64,000 nt of DNA from Duganella sp. 1411 (GTDB lineage Bacteria > Pseudomonadota > Gammaproteobacteria > Burkholderiales > Burkholderiaceae_D). A program made the position numbers and the translations under genes. Below, piece by piece: positions 20,379 to 29,333 of this stretch. Under the pieces are notes generated by a model, which saw nothing but the letters and a program-made list of their open reading frames with translations, did not search any database and had not been told where the DNA came from. Each line of letters begins with the position of its first letter. Within the stretch, counting starts at the first letter, position 1. The stretch spans positions 1,922,001 to 1,986,000 of the forward strand of contig NZ_JAFICD010000001.1 of the NCBI RefSeq assembly GCF_017833525.1, in the 5' to 3' direction.

Positions 20379-20465
20379 CGTAGGGCGGATTAGGCGAGAC
20401 GCCGTAATCCGCCATGAGCCGCCGACGGCGCTTGGCGGATTACGCTGCGCTAATCCGCCCTACGT
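20379..20465. repeat. Full copy of the dispersed palindromic repeat
   Basis: An 87-bp imperfect inverted repeat starting CGTAGGGCGGATTAGGCG and ending GCTAATCCGCCCTACG. The central loop here is shorter than in the copies at 34832 and 57841. It lies 50 bp upstream of the NIPSNAP start and 86 bp downstream of the orphan antitoxin stop. Confidence 0.9.
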
Positions 20466-20551
20466 GATTCCGATCAACGCTAAATTTAGCACCGCGCAAG
20501 AGTTTATACGGAAGCACAGACGAGCGTGATCCGCCGGGTGAAATCTTACGA

Positions 20552-20812
20552 TCAATTCAAAGGATATTTCAACGGCTCGGCAGGTGTTTTGCCTTTCGTC
20601 CGCTCCAAGGCCTCGACATCCTCGCCGGTCAGCCCGGCGGTTTGTGCCAGCGCCGCGATCGCGTCGCCAAGCCGGACACGCGTCTGCGGCGTTACCGCTG
20701 CGGCGAGGATCTCGCGCACTTCGGCCTCGGTGCTGCGGCCATGCTCGGCGGCCCGCGCCCGCAGCGCGCGGTGGACGTCGTCAGGGAGATTCCGCACAGT
20801 TAACATCGCCAT
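20552..20812 (-). CDS. FitA-like ribbon-helix-helix antitoxin, no toxin partner next to it
   Basis: The protein is 86 residues. MAMLTVRNLPDDVHRALRARAAEHGRSTEAEVREIL is the standard FitA/StbC RHH DNA-binding domain, followed by a C-terminal arm that in FitA-type antitoxins enters a PIN toxin (EDVEALERTKGKTPAEPLKYP). In intact modules a FitB/VapC gene starts within a few bases of the stop. Here the downstream 170 bp hold no PIN start and then a palindromic repeat. It is therefore an orphan antitoxin or a decayed module. Confidence 0.85.
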   Translation of the reverse strand: MAMLTVRNLPDDVHRALRARAAEHGRSTEAEVREILAAAVTPQTRVRLGDAIAALAQTAGLTGEDVEALERTKGKTPAEPLKYPLN

Positions 20813-20913
20813 ACCATCACCTCATCAAACGCGTTCGGTGCCTGCATTTTATCGTATTGAATGCAGCGGCAGCGCGTAATCCGCCTGCCCCGCGTACGAA
20901 TCGCCCAAGAAAC

Positions 20914-23844
20914 TCAAGCCTCGTAGTCACCCGGCCCGGCGAACTCGACCCGGTTGCGGCCCCGCTGCTTGGCGCGGTACAGCGCCAGGTCGGCGCGCCG
21001 CACCAGCTCCAGCCCGGCGGCCGGGTGCGCCGGATCGAACTCGGCCACGCCGAAACTGGCCGTCACCGCCAACGTGCGCCCCTCGCCGATGTCGAACGGC
21101 GTCGCCGCCACCGCCGCGCGCATCGCCTCGACCCGGCCGGCGCCGGTGGCCTGGCTCAGGTCCGTCAGCAGCACCAGGAATTCCTCGCCGCCGTAACGCC
21201 CCACCAGGTCGTAGGCGCGCAGGCCCTCGCCCAGGCGCGGCACCAGCTCGCGCAGCACGGCGTCGCCGGCCAGATGGCCGTGGGTGTCGTTGATGCGCTT
21301 GAAGTGGTCCAGGTCCAGCAGACACAACAGGAAGGTGCTGCCGTGCCGCTGCCCCTTCAGGATCGCCTGGTCCATCATCTCCAGCATCGCCACCCGGTTC
21401 CACGCCTTGGTCAGGCCGTCGCGCAGCGCGCGCTCGCGCAACGCCTCCTGCGACAGCTCGAGCTCGCGCGTGCGCGCCTCCAGCTCGCTGGTGCGGGCGC
21501 GCACCAGGCTTTCCATCTCGGCGTTGTGGCGGCGCAGGCCGCGCACCCGGTAGCGGTACAACTGCCACAGCGCGAACATGGCGACGAGCGCGCACAGCAG
21601 GAAGAACCCGTTGCTCAGCCACCATGGCGGCAGGATGGTGAAGCGCAGCTCGCGCACCTCGGACTTGCTCTGGCTATCGACATTCTCCACCGCGTACTGC
21701 AGCCGGTATTGTCCCGGCGGCAGCGCCGCGTAGCGCAGGCGCGGCACGGCGGTGGTGGTCCACTCCGTCTCCAGGCCGGCCAGCCGGTAGCGGAAGCGCA
21801 ACGCCTCACGGTGCTGATAACTGAGGCTGGCCATGGTGAAATTGAGCGAGCCGGCCGACCACGGCAGCGCGTCGCCGTCGCGCAACGTCAGCGCCCGGCC
21901 GTCGCGCTCGGCCGCCTCGACGATGGCCGACATCGCATACGGCGCGAACAGCCGCCCGGGCCGCTTGACCTGCGAGGCGCCGTTGGCGCTGGCCAGCCAC
22001 AGCGTGCCGTCGACCTCCTCGTAGACCGGCCGCGCATTGAGCCCGTTCCACACCAGGCCGTCGCTGCTGTCGAACTGGCGCCATTCGTGCCGGTTCCACA
22101 CCAGCAGGCCGGCATCGGTCGTCAGCCACAGCCAGCCGTCGCCGTCCTCGTGGATGCCGGTCAGGTTCTTGTCGCGCAGCAGCGGCACCGATTGCGCGCG
22201 CTTGACCAGGCCGCGCTCGCCCACCTCGGCGCGCCACAGCACGCCCGTGACCTGCCCCAGCCACAGCGCGCCGTCGGCCGCGCACGCCATCGAGTCGAAC
22301 TCGGGCGCCCCGGCGGCGGCCAGCGCGTAGCTGTCCCAGCGGCCCTCGCGCAGGCGCCACAGCGTGTCGGCGGTCATGAACCACAACGTGCCGTCGGCGC
22401 CCTCGCAACTGCGGCGCGTCTGCGCGGTCAACAGGCCGCTGCCGACGGGCAACCCGGCCGGCAGCGACGGCGTGGCGCCCGATTCGGGCCGCTCGATCAC
22501 ATACAGGCCTTCGCCGGTGCTGATCCACAGGCGCCCGCGGCGGTCGACCAGCAGCTTGAAGATCATCGGCATGGTCGCGACCTGGGTCACGGCGCCGCTG
22601 TGGGCATCCTCGCGCATCAGCGAGCCGACGTAGCTGGAGGTCCACAGATTGCCCTGGTGGTCCAGCGCCATGCTGTTCCATTGCTCCGCAGGATAACCGG
22701 GCACCGGCAGCGCCCGCGTGGCGTTCGGCCCGGCCAGCATCGCCAGGCCGGAACGCGTGCCGATGCGCATGCGGCCCTCGCCGTCGCGCAGGAAGGCGAA
22801 CACCATGTCGTCGGGCAGGCCCTGCGCGCCGCCCCAGTTTTCCCAGTTGTCGTAACCCATCCAGCGCACCAGGCCGTGGCCGCCCGTGCCCAGCCACAAG
22901 CCCTGATCGCGGTCGACCAGCATGGCCGGCACCCCGCCGCCCATCTTCAAGCCGTTGGCCGCGCCTAAAAATTGCCAGCGCCCAGTCGCCCAGCGCGCCA
23001 GCCCGTGGTCGACATTGATCAGCACGCGGCCGTCGGCATCCTCCACCAGCGCCGTGGCCATGGTGGCCTTGCGCATGACGTCGCCGGGCGGGGTGCGGTC
23101 GATGAAGCGCTCGGCGCCCGGTTCCAGCGCGATCACATGGTGCGCGCCGCGCGCCCACAAGGTGCCGTCGGCCGCCCGCAGCAGGTTGAGCCAGTCGTCG
23201 TCCGGCACGCCGTCGGCGGCGCCACGCACGCCCACCCCGCCGGCGCCGGCCACACACAGCGACTTGTCGCAGCCCATCCACAGGCGGCCGTCGCGGTCCA
23301 CCATGACGCCGAGCAGCTGGTCCAGCGCCGGCCGGCGCTGGCGTTCCTCGCGCGAAAAAAACAGCCGCGCGTCAACCTTGCCGCCGGCTTCGGACAGCCG
23401 CAGCAATTGGTTGGTACTGACCACCAGCACGCTGTCGTCCGGGCCGTCCGCCAGCGGTTGGCCGGGAATGGTGAAGAAAGTCTCGCCCTCCTTGGTGACC
23501 GGCACCAGGCGCTCGCCCTTGCGCAGGTACACGCCATCGCTCGTGGCCACCCACAGGCGCTGGCGGCGGTCGCTGAGCACGCCGGTGACCTGGGTGCCGG
23601 TCATGCCCTCGGCCTGGCCGAAGCGGCGGAATTCGGCGCCGTTGTAACGGAACAGGCCATTGTCCGTGCCGACCCACAGGTAACCGGTCTGGTCCTGCGC
23701 CAACGCGTTGATCGCCAGGTTGCCCAAACCATCCTGCTGGGTCAGATAGCGCAGCGGTAATTGCTGGGCGCGAGCGGCCCCGGACCATGCGCTCGCCAGC
23801 AACACCGCCAGGGCGAGCACGACGGGTGACAGGAATGACAACAT
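20914..23844 (-). CDS. Diguanylate cyclase with periplasmic two-component-regulator propeller
   Basis: The 976 residues comprise a signal peptide (1-26), two seven-bladed reg_prop propellers (about 30-660, repeats such as DQTGYLWVGTDNGLFRYNG and DRRGRLWISTGEGLYV), a Y_Y_Y domain (about 665-745), one membrane helix (about 752-775), a coiled coil, and a GGDEF domain with GGEEF at 885-889. The inhibitory I-site RAYD is in place at 876-879, so activity is likely and product-inhibited. It should make c-di-GMP in the cytoplasm in response to an outer ligand, possibly a sugar. It is divergent from the amidohydrolase gene. A link to curli or biofilm is an inference. Confidence 0.93.
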   Translation of the reverse strand: MLSFLSPVVLALAVLLASAWSGAARAQQLPLRYLTQQDGLGNLAINALAQDQTGYLWVGTDNGLFRYNGAEFRRFGQAEGMTGTQVTGVLSDRRQRLWVATSDGVYLRKGERLVPVTKEGETFFTIPGQPLADGPDDSVLVVSTNQLLRLSEAGGKVDARLFFSREERQRRPALDQLLGVMVDRDGRLWMGCDKSLCVAGAGGVGVRGAADGVPDDDWLNLLRAADGTLWARGAHHVIALEPGAERFIDRTPPGDVMRKATMATALVEDADGRVLINVDHGLARWATGRWQFLGAANGLKMGGGVPAMLVDRDQGLWLGTGGHGLVRWMGYDNWENWGGAQGLPDDMVFAFLRDGEGRMRIGTRSGLAMLAGPNATRALPVPGYPAEQWNSMALDHQGNLWTSSYVGSLMREDAHSGAVTQVATMPMIFKLLVDRRGRLWISTGEGLYVIERPESGATPSLPAGLPVGSGLLTAQTRRSCEGADGTLWFMTADTLWRLREGRWDSYALAAAGAPEFDSMACAADGALWLGQVTGVLWRAEVGERGLVKRAQSVPLLRDKNLTGIHEDGDGWLWLTTDAGLLVWNRHEWRQFDSSDGLVWNGLNARPVYEEVDGTLWLASANGASQVKRPGRLFAPYAMSAIVEAAERDGRALTLRDGDALPWSAGSLNFTMASLSYQHREALRFRYRLAGLETEWTTTAVPRLRYAALPPGQYRLQYAVENVDSQSKSEVRELRFTILPPWWLSNGFFLLCALVAMFALWQLYRYRVRGLRRHNAEMESLVRARTSELEARTRELELSQEALRERALRDGLTKAWNRVAMLEMMDQAILKGQRHGSTFLLCLLDLDHFKRINDTHGHLAGDAVLRELVPRLGEGLRAYDLVGRYGGEEFLVLLTDLSQATGAGRVEAMRAAVAATPFDIGEGRTLAVTASFGVAEFDPAHPAAGLELVRRADLALYRAKQRGRNRVEFAGPGDYEA

Positions 23845-23888
23845 GTAGCGGACCCGGCATTAAATGATGAACTTGCATTGTAGCAATC

Positions 23889-23924
23889 AAAAACCCGCCG
23901 ACTGTCGCCCGTGACGGGTTTTTT
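23889..23924. terminator. Terminator-like hairpin between two divergent genes
   Basis: A 9-bp stem (AAAAACCCG / CGGGTTTTT) encloses 17 bases and is followed by further T on the plus strand. It lies 45 bp from the cyclase start and about 94 bp from the amidohydrolase start, where promoters rather than terminators are expected. It may act as a leader attenuator or insulate the two promoters. Confidence 0.45.
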
Positions 23925-24017
23925 CCACGCCGACCTCCCAATTGGTACATGACGCCGCGCCGGCGCGCTCCCTACACTGGCCCGGCAGTACATAAAAAAC
24001 CGATAACGGGAGACACC

Positions 24018-25757
24018 ATGCAACTGAAAAAAACCTCGCTCCGCCACTGGACGGCCGGGCTGTGCGGCGCCATCGCGCTGGCGGCCGGCGCCGCGCCGCC
24101 GCCACCGGCCGACCTGGTCGTGCGCAACGGCCAGATCCACACGATGCGGCGCCCGGCCGAACAGGTCCAGGCCTTCGCCGTGCGCGACGGCCGCTATGTG
24201 GCCGTCGGCGACAACGCCGCCATCGACCGGCTGGTCGGCCCCGCCACCCGCGTCATCGACCTGGCCGGCGCGATGGCCATGCCGGGCATCGCCGACGTCC
24301 ACATGCATCCGCTCGACGGCGCCTACGAGGCCCTGTTCGCGTGCGACATCGGGCCCGGCGGCGATCTGCCAGGCATCTTGGCGCGCGTGGCCGACTGCGC
24401 CGGCCGCGCCGGGCCGGACGACTGGGTGGTCGGCGGCGCCTGGAGCGGCGCCCTGCTGGCGCAGCTGGCCACGCCGGCCGCGCTGGCGGCGCTGGACCGC
24501 GCCGGCGCCGGCCATCCGGTGGTGTTGCGCGACGACTCCTTCCACAACCGCTGGGCCAACAGCGCCGCGCTGCGCCTGGCCGGCATCACGGCCGCCAGCA
24601 CCGCGCCGGGCAACGGCGTGATCGACAAGGACCCGGCCAGCGGCGCGCCGACCGGGTTGCTCAAGGAATTCGCCGCCTTCGCCACGCTCGAGCAGGCGAT
24701 CCCGCCGCGCACCGACGCGCGCCTGGCGCAGGCGGCCGAGGCGGCCGGCGCGACGCTGGGCGGCTACGGCATCACCGCCGTCCAGGACGCCTTCAGCAAC
24801 GAGGCCATGCTGCGCGTCTGGCGCCAAACCGACCGCGACGGCAAGCTGCCGCTACACATGGTCAGCTCGCTGGCGGCGATGCCCACCGCCAGCGCCGGCG
24901 ACGCCGCCACGCTGGCGCTGGTCGACCACCGCCGGCGCTACGCCGGCGCCCACCTGCACCCGACCTTTGCCAAGCTGTTCCTCGACGGCGTGCCGCCGGC
25001 GCGCACCGCCGCCTTCCTCGATCCCTACCTGCCCGACCAGGAACACGGCGCCCACTTCCACGGCAAGAGCAATTTCACCCGTGCGCAGCTGGCCGACCAG
25101 TTGGCGGCGCTGGACCGGCGCGGCGTCGCCGTCAAGCTGCACGCCACCGGCGACGCCTCGCTGCGGCTGGCGCTCGACGCCATCGAGGACGTGCGCAAGC
25201 GCAACGGCATGCCGGGCCAGCGCCACCAGATCGCCCACGCCTCCTTCATCGCCGCCAGCGACATCGGCCGCTTCAAGCGCCTGAACGTGACGGCCGACAT
25301 CTCGCCGATGCTGTGGTATCCCACCGGCCTGGGCGCCGCCACCGCCGCCGCCATCGGCCCCGAGCGGGCCAACCACATGTTCCCGGTGCGCGACCTGATC
25401 AAGGCCGGCGCGCTGGTGGCCGGCGGCTCCGACTGGCCGGCCGGCCAGGCCACGCCCGATCCATGGCGCGGCATCGAGGGGCTGGTCACGCGCCGCGACC
25501 CGCTGGGCGCGGTGCCCGGCGCGCTGTGGCCGGAACAGGCGGTCGACCTCGACACGGCGCTGCGCATCTACACCATCAACAGCGCCACCGCGATGGGACT
25601 GGGCGCCACCACCGGCTCCATCGTCCCCGGCAAGTCGGCCGACTTCATCGTGCTGAACCAGGACCTGTTCGCCGTCCCGCCCGAGCGCATCCACGACACC
25701 AAAGTGCAGCACACCTATTTCGAAGGCCGTCCGGTCTACACGCGCCCCAACAACTAA
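24018..25757 (+). CDS. Amidohydrolase family 3 (YtcJ-like), exported
   Basis: The 579-residue protein has a signal-like N-terminus (to about residue 30) and an amidohydrolase domain: composite beta domain start ADLVVRNGQIHTM, the metal-binding HxH in DVHMHP, LFLDG, HATGDASLRLALDAIE, the HQIAHASF segment, and SDWPAGQ near the C-terminus. The family hydrolyses amides or related bonds with one or two metal ions; the exact substrate is unknown. GGGAGA precedes the ATG at 24018. The outer-membrane protein gene follows after 14 bp, and a LuxR-type regulator converges, which suggests a small uptake-and-degradation unit. Confidence 0.88.
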   Translation: MQLKKTSLRHWTAGLCGAIALAAGAAPPPPADLVVRNGQIHTMRRPAEQVQAFAVRDGRYVAVGDNAAIDRLVGPATRVIDLAGAMAMPGIADVHMHPLDGAYEALFACDIGPGGDLPGILARVADCAGRAGPDDWVVGGAWSGALLAQLATPAALAALDRAGAGHPVVLRDDSFHNRWANSAALRLAGITAASTAPGNGVIDKDPASGAPTGLLKEFAAFATLEQAIPPRTDARLAQAAEAAGATLGGYGITAVQDAFSNEAMLRVWRQTDRDGKLPLHMVSSLAAMPTASAGDAATLALVDHRRRYAGAHLHPTFAKLFLDGVPPARTAAFLDPYLPDQEHGAHFHGKSNFTRAQLADQLAALDRRGVAVKLHATGDASLRLALDAIEDVRKRNGMPGQRHQIAHASFIAASDIGRFKRLNVTADISPMLWYPTGLGAATAAAIGPERANHMFPVRDLIKAGALVAGGSDWPAGQATPDPWRGIEGLVTRRDPLGAVPGALWPEQAVDLDTALRIYTINSATAMGLGATTGSIVPGKSADFIVLNQDLFAVPPERIHDTKVQHTYFEGRPVYTRPNN

Positions 25758-25771
25758 TTGAAGGACTCATC

Positions 25772-26731
25772 ATGCGCTTACCCGTTGCGCGCCAGCCGGC
25801 GCCGTTCCGTCACGCCCCTGCCTTCTCCCTCTGGCTGGCCGCCGCCCTGGCGCTGCTGCCGGCCGGCGCCGCCCGCGCCGTCGAAGGCGGCGCCCCGATC
25901 ACGCCGTTCGGCGTCAACGACTTCGGCGCCGGCATCCTGCCGCCGCCGTCGGACCTGCCGGCCATTGGCCTGCGCGCCACCAGCTACCACGCCAACCAGT
26001 TGCGCGACGACCAGGGGCGGCGCTCGCCGGTCGGCGCCGACCTCACCGTCAACAGCGTCGGCGTGGCGCTGATTAAAATGACCCGCACCACGCTGTGGGG
26101 CGCCAACTACGGTTATGGCGCCGTGCTGCCGGTGCTGGACATGAAACTGGCGCTGACCATTCCCACCCCGGCCGGCCCGCTGCGGCAAGCGGGCGAGCGG
26201 CGCGCGCAGGGCGATCTGCAGCTGATACCGGTGGCGCTGCAATGGACCGCGCCGGGGCTGTTCCAGTACGCGGCGCTGCTGGTGCAGGCGCCCACCGGCG
26301 CCTACGATCCGGCGCGGCTGGTGAACCCGGGCACCAACCACTGGAGCATCGTGCCGGGCTACGCGTTCACGCACATCGGCGCCGGCGGCTTCGAGGTGTC
26401 GTCGAGCATGCAGCTCAACATCAACAGCCGCAACCGCGACAACGGCTACCGCTCCGGCGCCGAGTGGCAGCAGGAGTTCGCCGTCGGCCGGCATGTGGGC
26501 GACTACACGGTGGGACTGGGCGGCTACTTCTACCGCCAGGTCGGCGACGACCGCCTGCACGGCAGCGGCATCGGCAACCGCGCCGGCGTCAGCGCGCTCG
26601 GCCCCAGCCTGAGCTTCTTCCGCCCCGGCTCGGGCCTGCCCAACATCTGGCTGCACGCCTACAAGGAGTTCAACGCCAGCAACCGTTCGCAGGGCACGCA
26701 GATCGCCGTGCGCGCCGCCTTCGTGCTCTGA
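25772..26731 (+). CDS. Outer-membrane beta-barrel transporter-like protein (SphA / phenol MetA-pathway family)
   Basis: A 319-residue protein with a signal peptide (cleavage near ARA-V) and alternating amphipathic strands: NDFGAGILPP, GANYGYGAVLPVLDMKLALTIP, LLVQAPTGAYDPARLVNPGTNHWSIVPGYAFTH, and an aromatic end (AVRAAFVL). This matches outer-membrane proteins placed in aromatic or organic compound catabolic clusters (PF13557-like). AAGGA lies upstream. It is probably co-transcribed with the amidohydrolase and would let its substrate cross the outer membrane (inference). Confidence 0.75.
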   Translation: MRLPVARQPAPFRHAPAFSLWLAAALALLPAGAARAVEGGAPITPFGVNDFGAGILPPPSDLPAIGLRATSYHANQLRDDQGRRSPVGADLTVNSVGVALIKMTRTTLWGANYGYGAVLPVLDMKLALTIPTPAGPLRQAGERRAQGDLQLIPVALQWTAPGLFQYAALLVQAPTGAYDPARLVNPGTNHWSIVPGYAFTHIGAGGFEVSSSMQLNINSRNRDNGYRSGAEWQQEFAVGRHVGDYTVGLGGYFYRQVGDDRLHGSGIGNRAGVSALGPSLSFFRPGSGLPNIWLHAYKEFNASNRSQGTQIAVRAAFVL

Positions 26732-26743
26732 CGGGCGGCGGCG

Positions 26744-27859
26744 TCAGGCCGGGCCGCCGCGCTCGAGCACCTGCGCGGCGGCCGACGTCAACATCAGCCC
26801 CACCAACTCGGCCTGGCGCGCGGTGCCGGTCTTGGCGAACACCTGCTTGACCTGGCCGCGCACCGTGCCGATGCCGACGCCGCGCCGCGCCGCGTACTGC
26901 TCGAGCGTCTGGCCGGCGACCAGGCCGGCCGCCAGGCTGGCCTCCGCCGCGCTCAGCCCGAACAACGACGCGATCGCCGCCGGCGACAGGACCGCGCCCG
27001 CGCCGGCGGCCGTCAGCACCACCAACACGGCGTTGCCGTCCCGCTCCGGCGGCGACTGCAGCGCCACGTGCAAGCGCTGGCGCGGCTCGCCCAGCGTCAG
27101 GAAAGCGCCGGCGCGCCGGCCGTCGGCGACCTCGGCGATCAGCGCGCGCAAGCGGCCGTCGTCGTCGCGGCGCGCCACGCGCAGGCGTCCGCCCCACTGA
27201 TCGACGCCGTGTCCGGCCTCCAGCAGCGCCCGCGCGCTGCGGTTGCTCCATTGCACCCGGCCGTCGCCGTCGCACATGAGGATGCCGGCGCGCAGCTGGT
27301 CCAGATGCCGCTGCAGGCGCCGCTGCCGTTCGGCCTGCGCGCCCAGCGCCTGGTGCAACTCGCAGGCCTGCCGCACATGCGGCGCCAGCGCGGCGAAGCG
27401 CGCCGCCTGTTCGGCCGAAAAGTCGCCGCCGTCGCCCAGGCCACGGTGCAGCGCCAGCGCCAGATAGGCGCCCTCGCCGGCCGCGCACAGCTTGCCCATG
27501 AAACGCCCCAGGCCGCGCTCGGCCAGCTGCGCCTGCAGGCGCGACTGCTCGGCGTCGCCCGGGTCGAACAAGTCCTCGTCGCGCACCACCCGGTCCAGGC
27601 CGCGCGCGAGGCGGCGCATGGCGATGCGCGGATTGCCGGCGTCGGCCAGGCCGGGGTTGGCCGCCGCCTCGCCGGCCAGCGTGCCATGGTCGGCCGTCGA
27701 CCAGGCCACCGCCAGTCCGGCATGACCGCGCTCGATGCGCTGCACGACGGCCGAGCGCGCGCCGGTCTCGCGGCAGATCCGATCGAGCACGCCGGGCCAG
27801 CGGCCCGGTTCCCCGGGGCAAGCATACAGATGCAGCAACAACTGGTCGGAGACAGTCAT
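26744..27859 (-). CDS. LuxR-type HTH transcriptional regulator
   Basis: The 371-residue protein has an N-terminal sensory region with no clear family (about 1-180), a PAS-like segment (about 185-245, ILMCDGDGRVQWSNRSARALLEAG) and a C-terminal LuxR/GerE HTH (about 300-360: LSAAEASLAAGLVAGQTLEQYAARRGVGIGTVRGQVKQVFAKTG). No receiver or AHL-binding domain is evident. It converges on the amidohydrolase/outer-membrane pair with only 12 bp between stops, and is a candidate regulator of it or of the solute-binding protein gene divergent on its other side. Confidence 0.85.
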   Translation of the reverse strand: MTVSDQLLLHLYACPGEPGRWPGVLDRICRETGARSAVVQRIERGHAGLAVAWSTADHGTLAGEAAANPGLADAGNPRIAMRRLARGLDRVVRDEDLFDPGDAEQSRLQAQLAERGLGRFMGKLCAAGEGAYLALALHRGLGDGGDFSAEQAARFAALAPHVRQACELHQALGAQAERQRRLQRHLDQLRAGILMCDGDGRVQWSNRSARALLEAGHGVDQWGGRLRVARRDDDGRLRALIAEVADGRRAGAFLTLGEPRQRLHVALQSPPERDGNAVLVVLTAAGAGAVLSPAAIASLFGLSAAEASLAAGLVAGQTLEQYAARRGVGIGTVRGQVKQVFAKTGTARQAELVGLMLTSAAAQVLERGGPA

Positions 27860-28037
27860 GGGACTCGTCCTTAGGCTGGAGAATGCGAAGACGGCGACGG
27901 GTGGGTTTCAATTTGCAAGACTACACCAGCGCGGACAACAATGCATCAGCCAAAAATCCCTTGTTGACATAGCATGGCGACACGGACACACTTTACTGAT
28001 GCAATCCGCCGCGACGACACTTCCTTGCCCACTGATT

Positions 28038-29282
28038 ATGCGAACCAAAGGCTGGCTGGCGTGGGCTTTGCTCTACGCGGCGCTCGGACTGGCCGGCATC
28101 CACGCCCGCGCCGAACAGCTGGTGATCGACTACGTCGTGTCCAATACGCCACAACGCACCACCTGGGTCAGCATCATCGGTGAATTCGCCGCCGCCAATC
28201 CGGACATCGAGATCATCAATCAGGGCTATCCGCAGGAGGAATATAAACGGACTTTCACCGCGCGGCTGCGCTCGGGCCGGGCCGACCTGGCGTTCTGGTA
28301 CGCGGGCGAACGTTTGCGCGACGCCGCCAGGAACAAGCTGCTCGCGCCGCTCGACGCCGATCTGGTGGCGCTGCTGAAGAAAAAGAACTTCTCGCCGGCC
28401 ACCATCGAAGGCACCCGCATCGACGGCGCCGTCTATGGATTTCCGCTGTATTACTATGTCTGGGGTTTTGTTTACCGCAAGTCGCTGTTCGACCGTCTCG
28501 GCATCCGCCCGCCGGCCACGTGGAGCGAGTTCCTGCAAACGTGCGAGCGCCTCAAGGCGGCCGGCGTGACGCCGCTGGCGGTCGGCGCCAGGAGCGGCTG
28601 GCCGGCCGCCGGCTGGTTCGACTATCTGAACCTGCGCATCAACGGCATCGAATTCCATCGCAAGCTCACGCGCGGCGAGGTCCACTTCAACACGCCGCAG
28701 GTGCGGCAGGTGTTCGATGTCTGGGGCGATCTGCTGCGCAAGGGCTACTTCTTCGAAGCGACCATCGACCAGGAGCCCGAGCGCGTCATGCCCTACCTGT
28801 ACCGCGATCGGGTCGGCATGGTGCTGGCCGGCAGCTTCGTCGCCTCCCGGTTTCCGGCCGCGATAGGCGCCGACATGGGCTTCTTCGGCTTCCCCAACTA
28901 TTCGCCGCACATGCCCACCTACGAGGAGGCGCCGATCGACGTGCTGGTGCTGCCGGCCCGGGGCTTGAATCCCGGCGCCCGCAAACGCTTCCTCGCCTTC
29001 CTGGCCGACACCGGCGCCATGCGCAAGATCGCCGAGGCCGACCAGACCTTGTCGGCGCAGGTGGATCCCGATCCGCGCCCGATCTGGCTGGGCGACGCCC
29101 CGAGCCGGGTGTGGGGCCGCGCGGCGGGCCTGACCTATTTCTTCGACCGCGACGCCAAGGCCGAACTGGTGGCGCCGACCTACGACGGTTTGCGCCGCTT
29201 CCTGAAACCGCCCCATGACACCGGCGATGCGGTCCGCTACATCGACGACGCGATCAGGAAGGCCCGCGCCGGCGGCAAGTAG
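28038..29282 (+). CDS. Extracellular solute-binding protein (family 1)
   Basis: The 414-residue protein has a signal peptide (MRTKGWLAWALLYAALGLAGIHARA) and the fold of ABC sugar-binding proteins: VIDYVVSNTPQRTTWVSIIGEFAAANPD, the GYPQEEYKRTFTARLRSGRADLAFWYAGERL pattern, YGFPLYYYVWGFVYRKSLFDRLGI, and GFFGFPNYSP. No permease or ATPase genes follow; instead a response regulator does, so this protein may feed a sensor rather than a transporter. The ATG at 28038 is chosen for the signal peptide; an in-frame ATG at 27999 is possible. No clear ribosome site is seen for either. Confidence 0.82.
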   Translation: MRTKGWLAWALLYAALGLAGIHARAEQLVIDYVVSNTPQRTTWVSIIGEFAAANPDIEIINQGYPQEEYKRTFTARLRSGRADLAFWYAGERLRDAARNKLLAPLDADLVALLKKKNFSPATIEGTRIDGAVYGFPLYYYVWGFVYRKSLFDRLGIRPPATWSEFLQTCERLKAAGVTPLAVGARSGWPAAGWFDYLNLRINGIEFHRKLTRGEVHFNTPQVRQVFDVWGDLLRKGYFFEATIDQEPERVMPYLYRDRVGMVLAGSFVASRFPAAIGADMGFFGFPNYSPHMPTYEEAPIDVLVLPARGLNPGARKRFLAFLADTGAMRKIAEADQTLSAQVDPDPRPIWLGDAPSRVWGRAAGLTYFFDRDAKAELVAPTYDGLRRFLKPPHDTGDAVRYIDDAIRKARAGGK

Positions 29283-29333
29283 CGCCGGCGCCCGTGCTGG
29301 CGCCCCCCTTCATTTATTGCTACACTGCGCCGC

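Noticed and set aside
24062..26731. An 889-codon plus-strand frame overlapping the amidohydrolase
   Set aside because: Up to 25757 it is an out-of-frame Arg/Pro-rich shadow of the amidohydrolase; only its end coincides with the real outer-membrane protein frame starting at 25772.
27964..27997. TTGACA followed by TTTACT as promoter of the solute-binding protein gene
   Set aside because: The spacing is 22 bp, too long for sigma-70, and no better -10 box lies at 16-18 bp.
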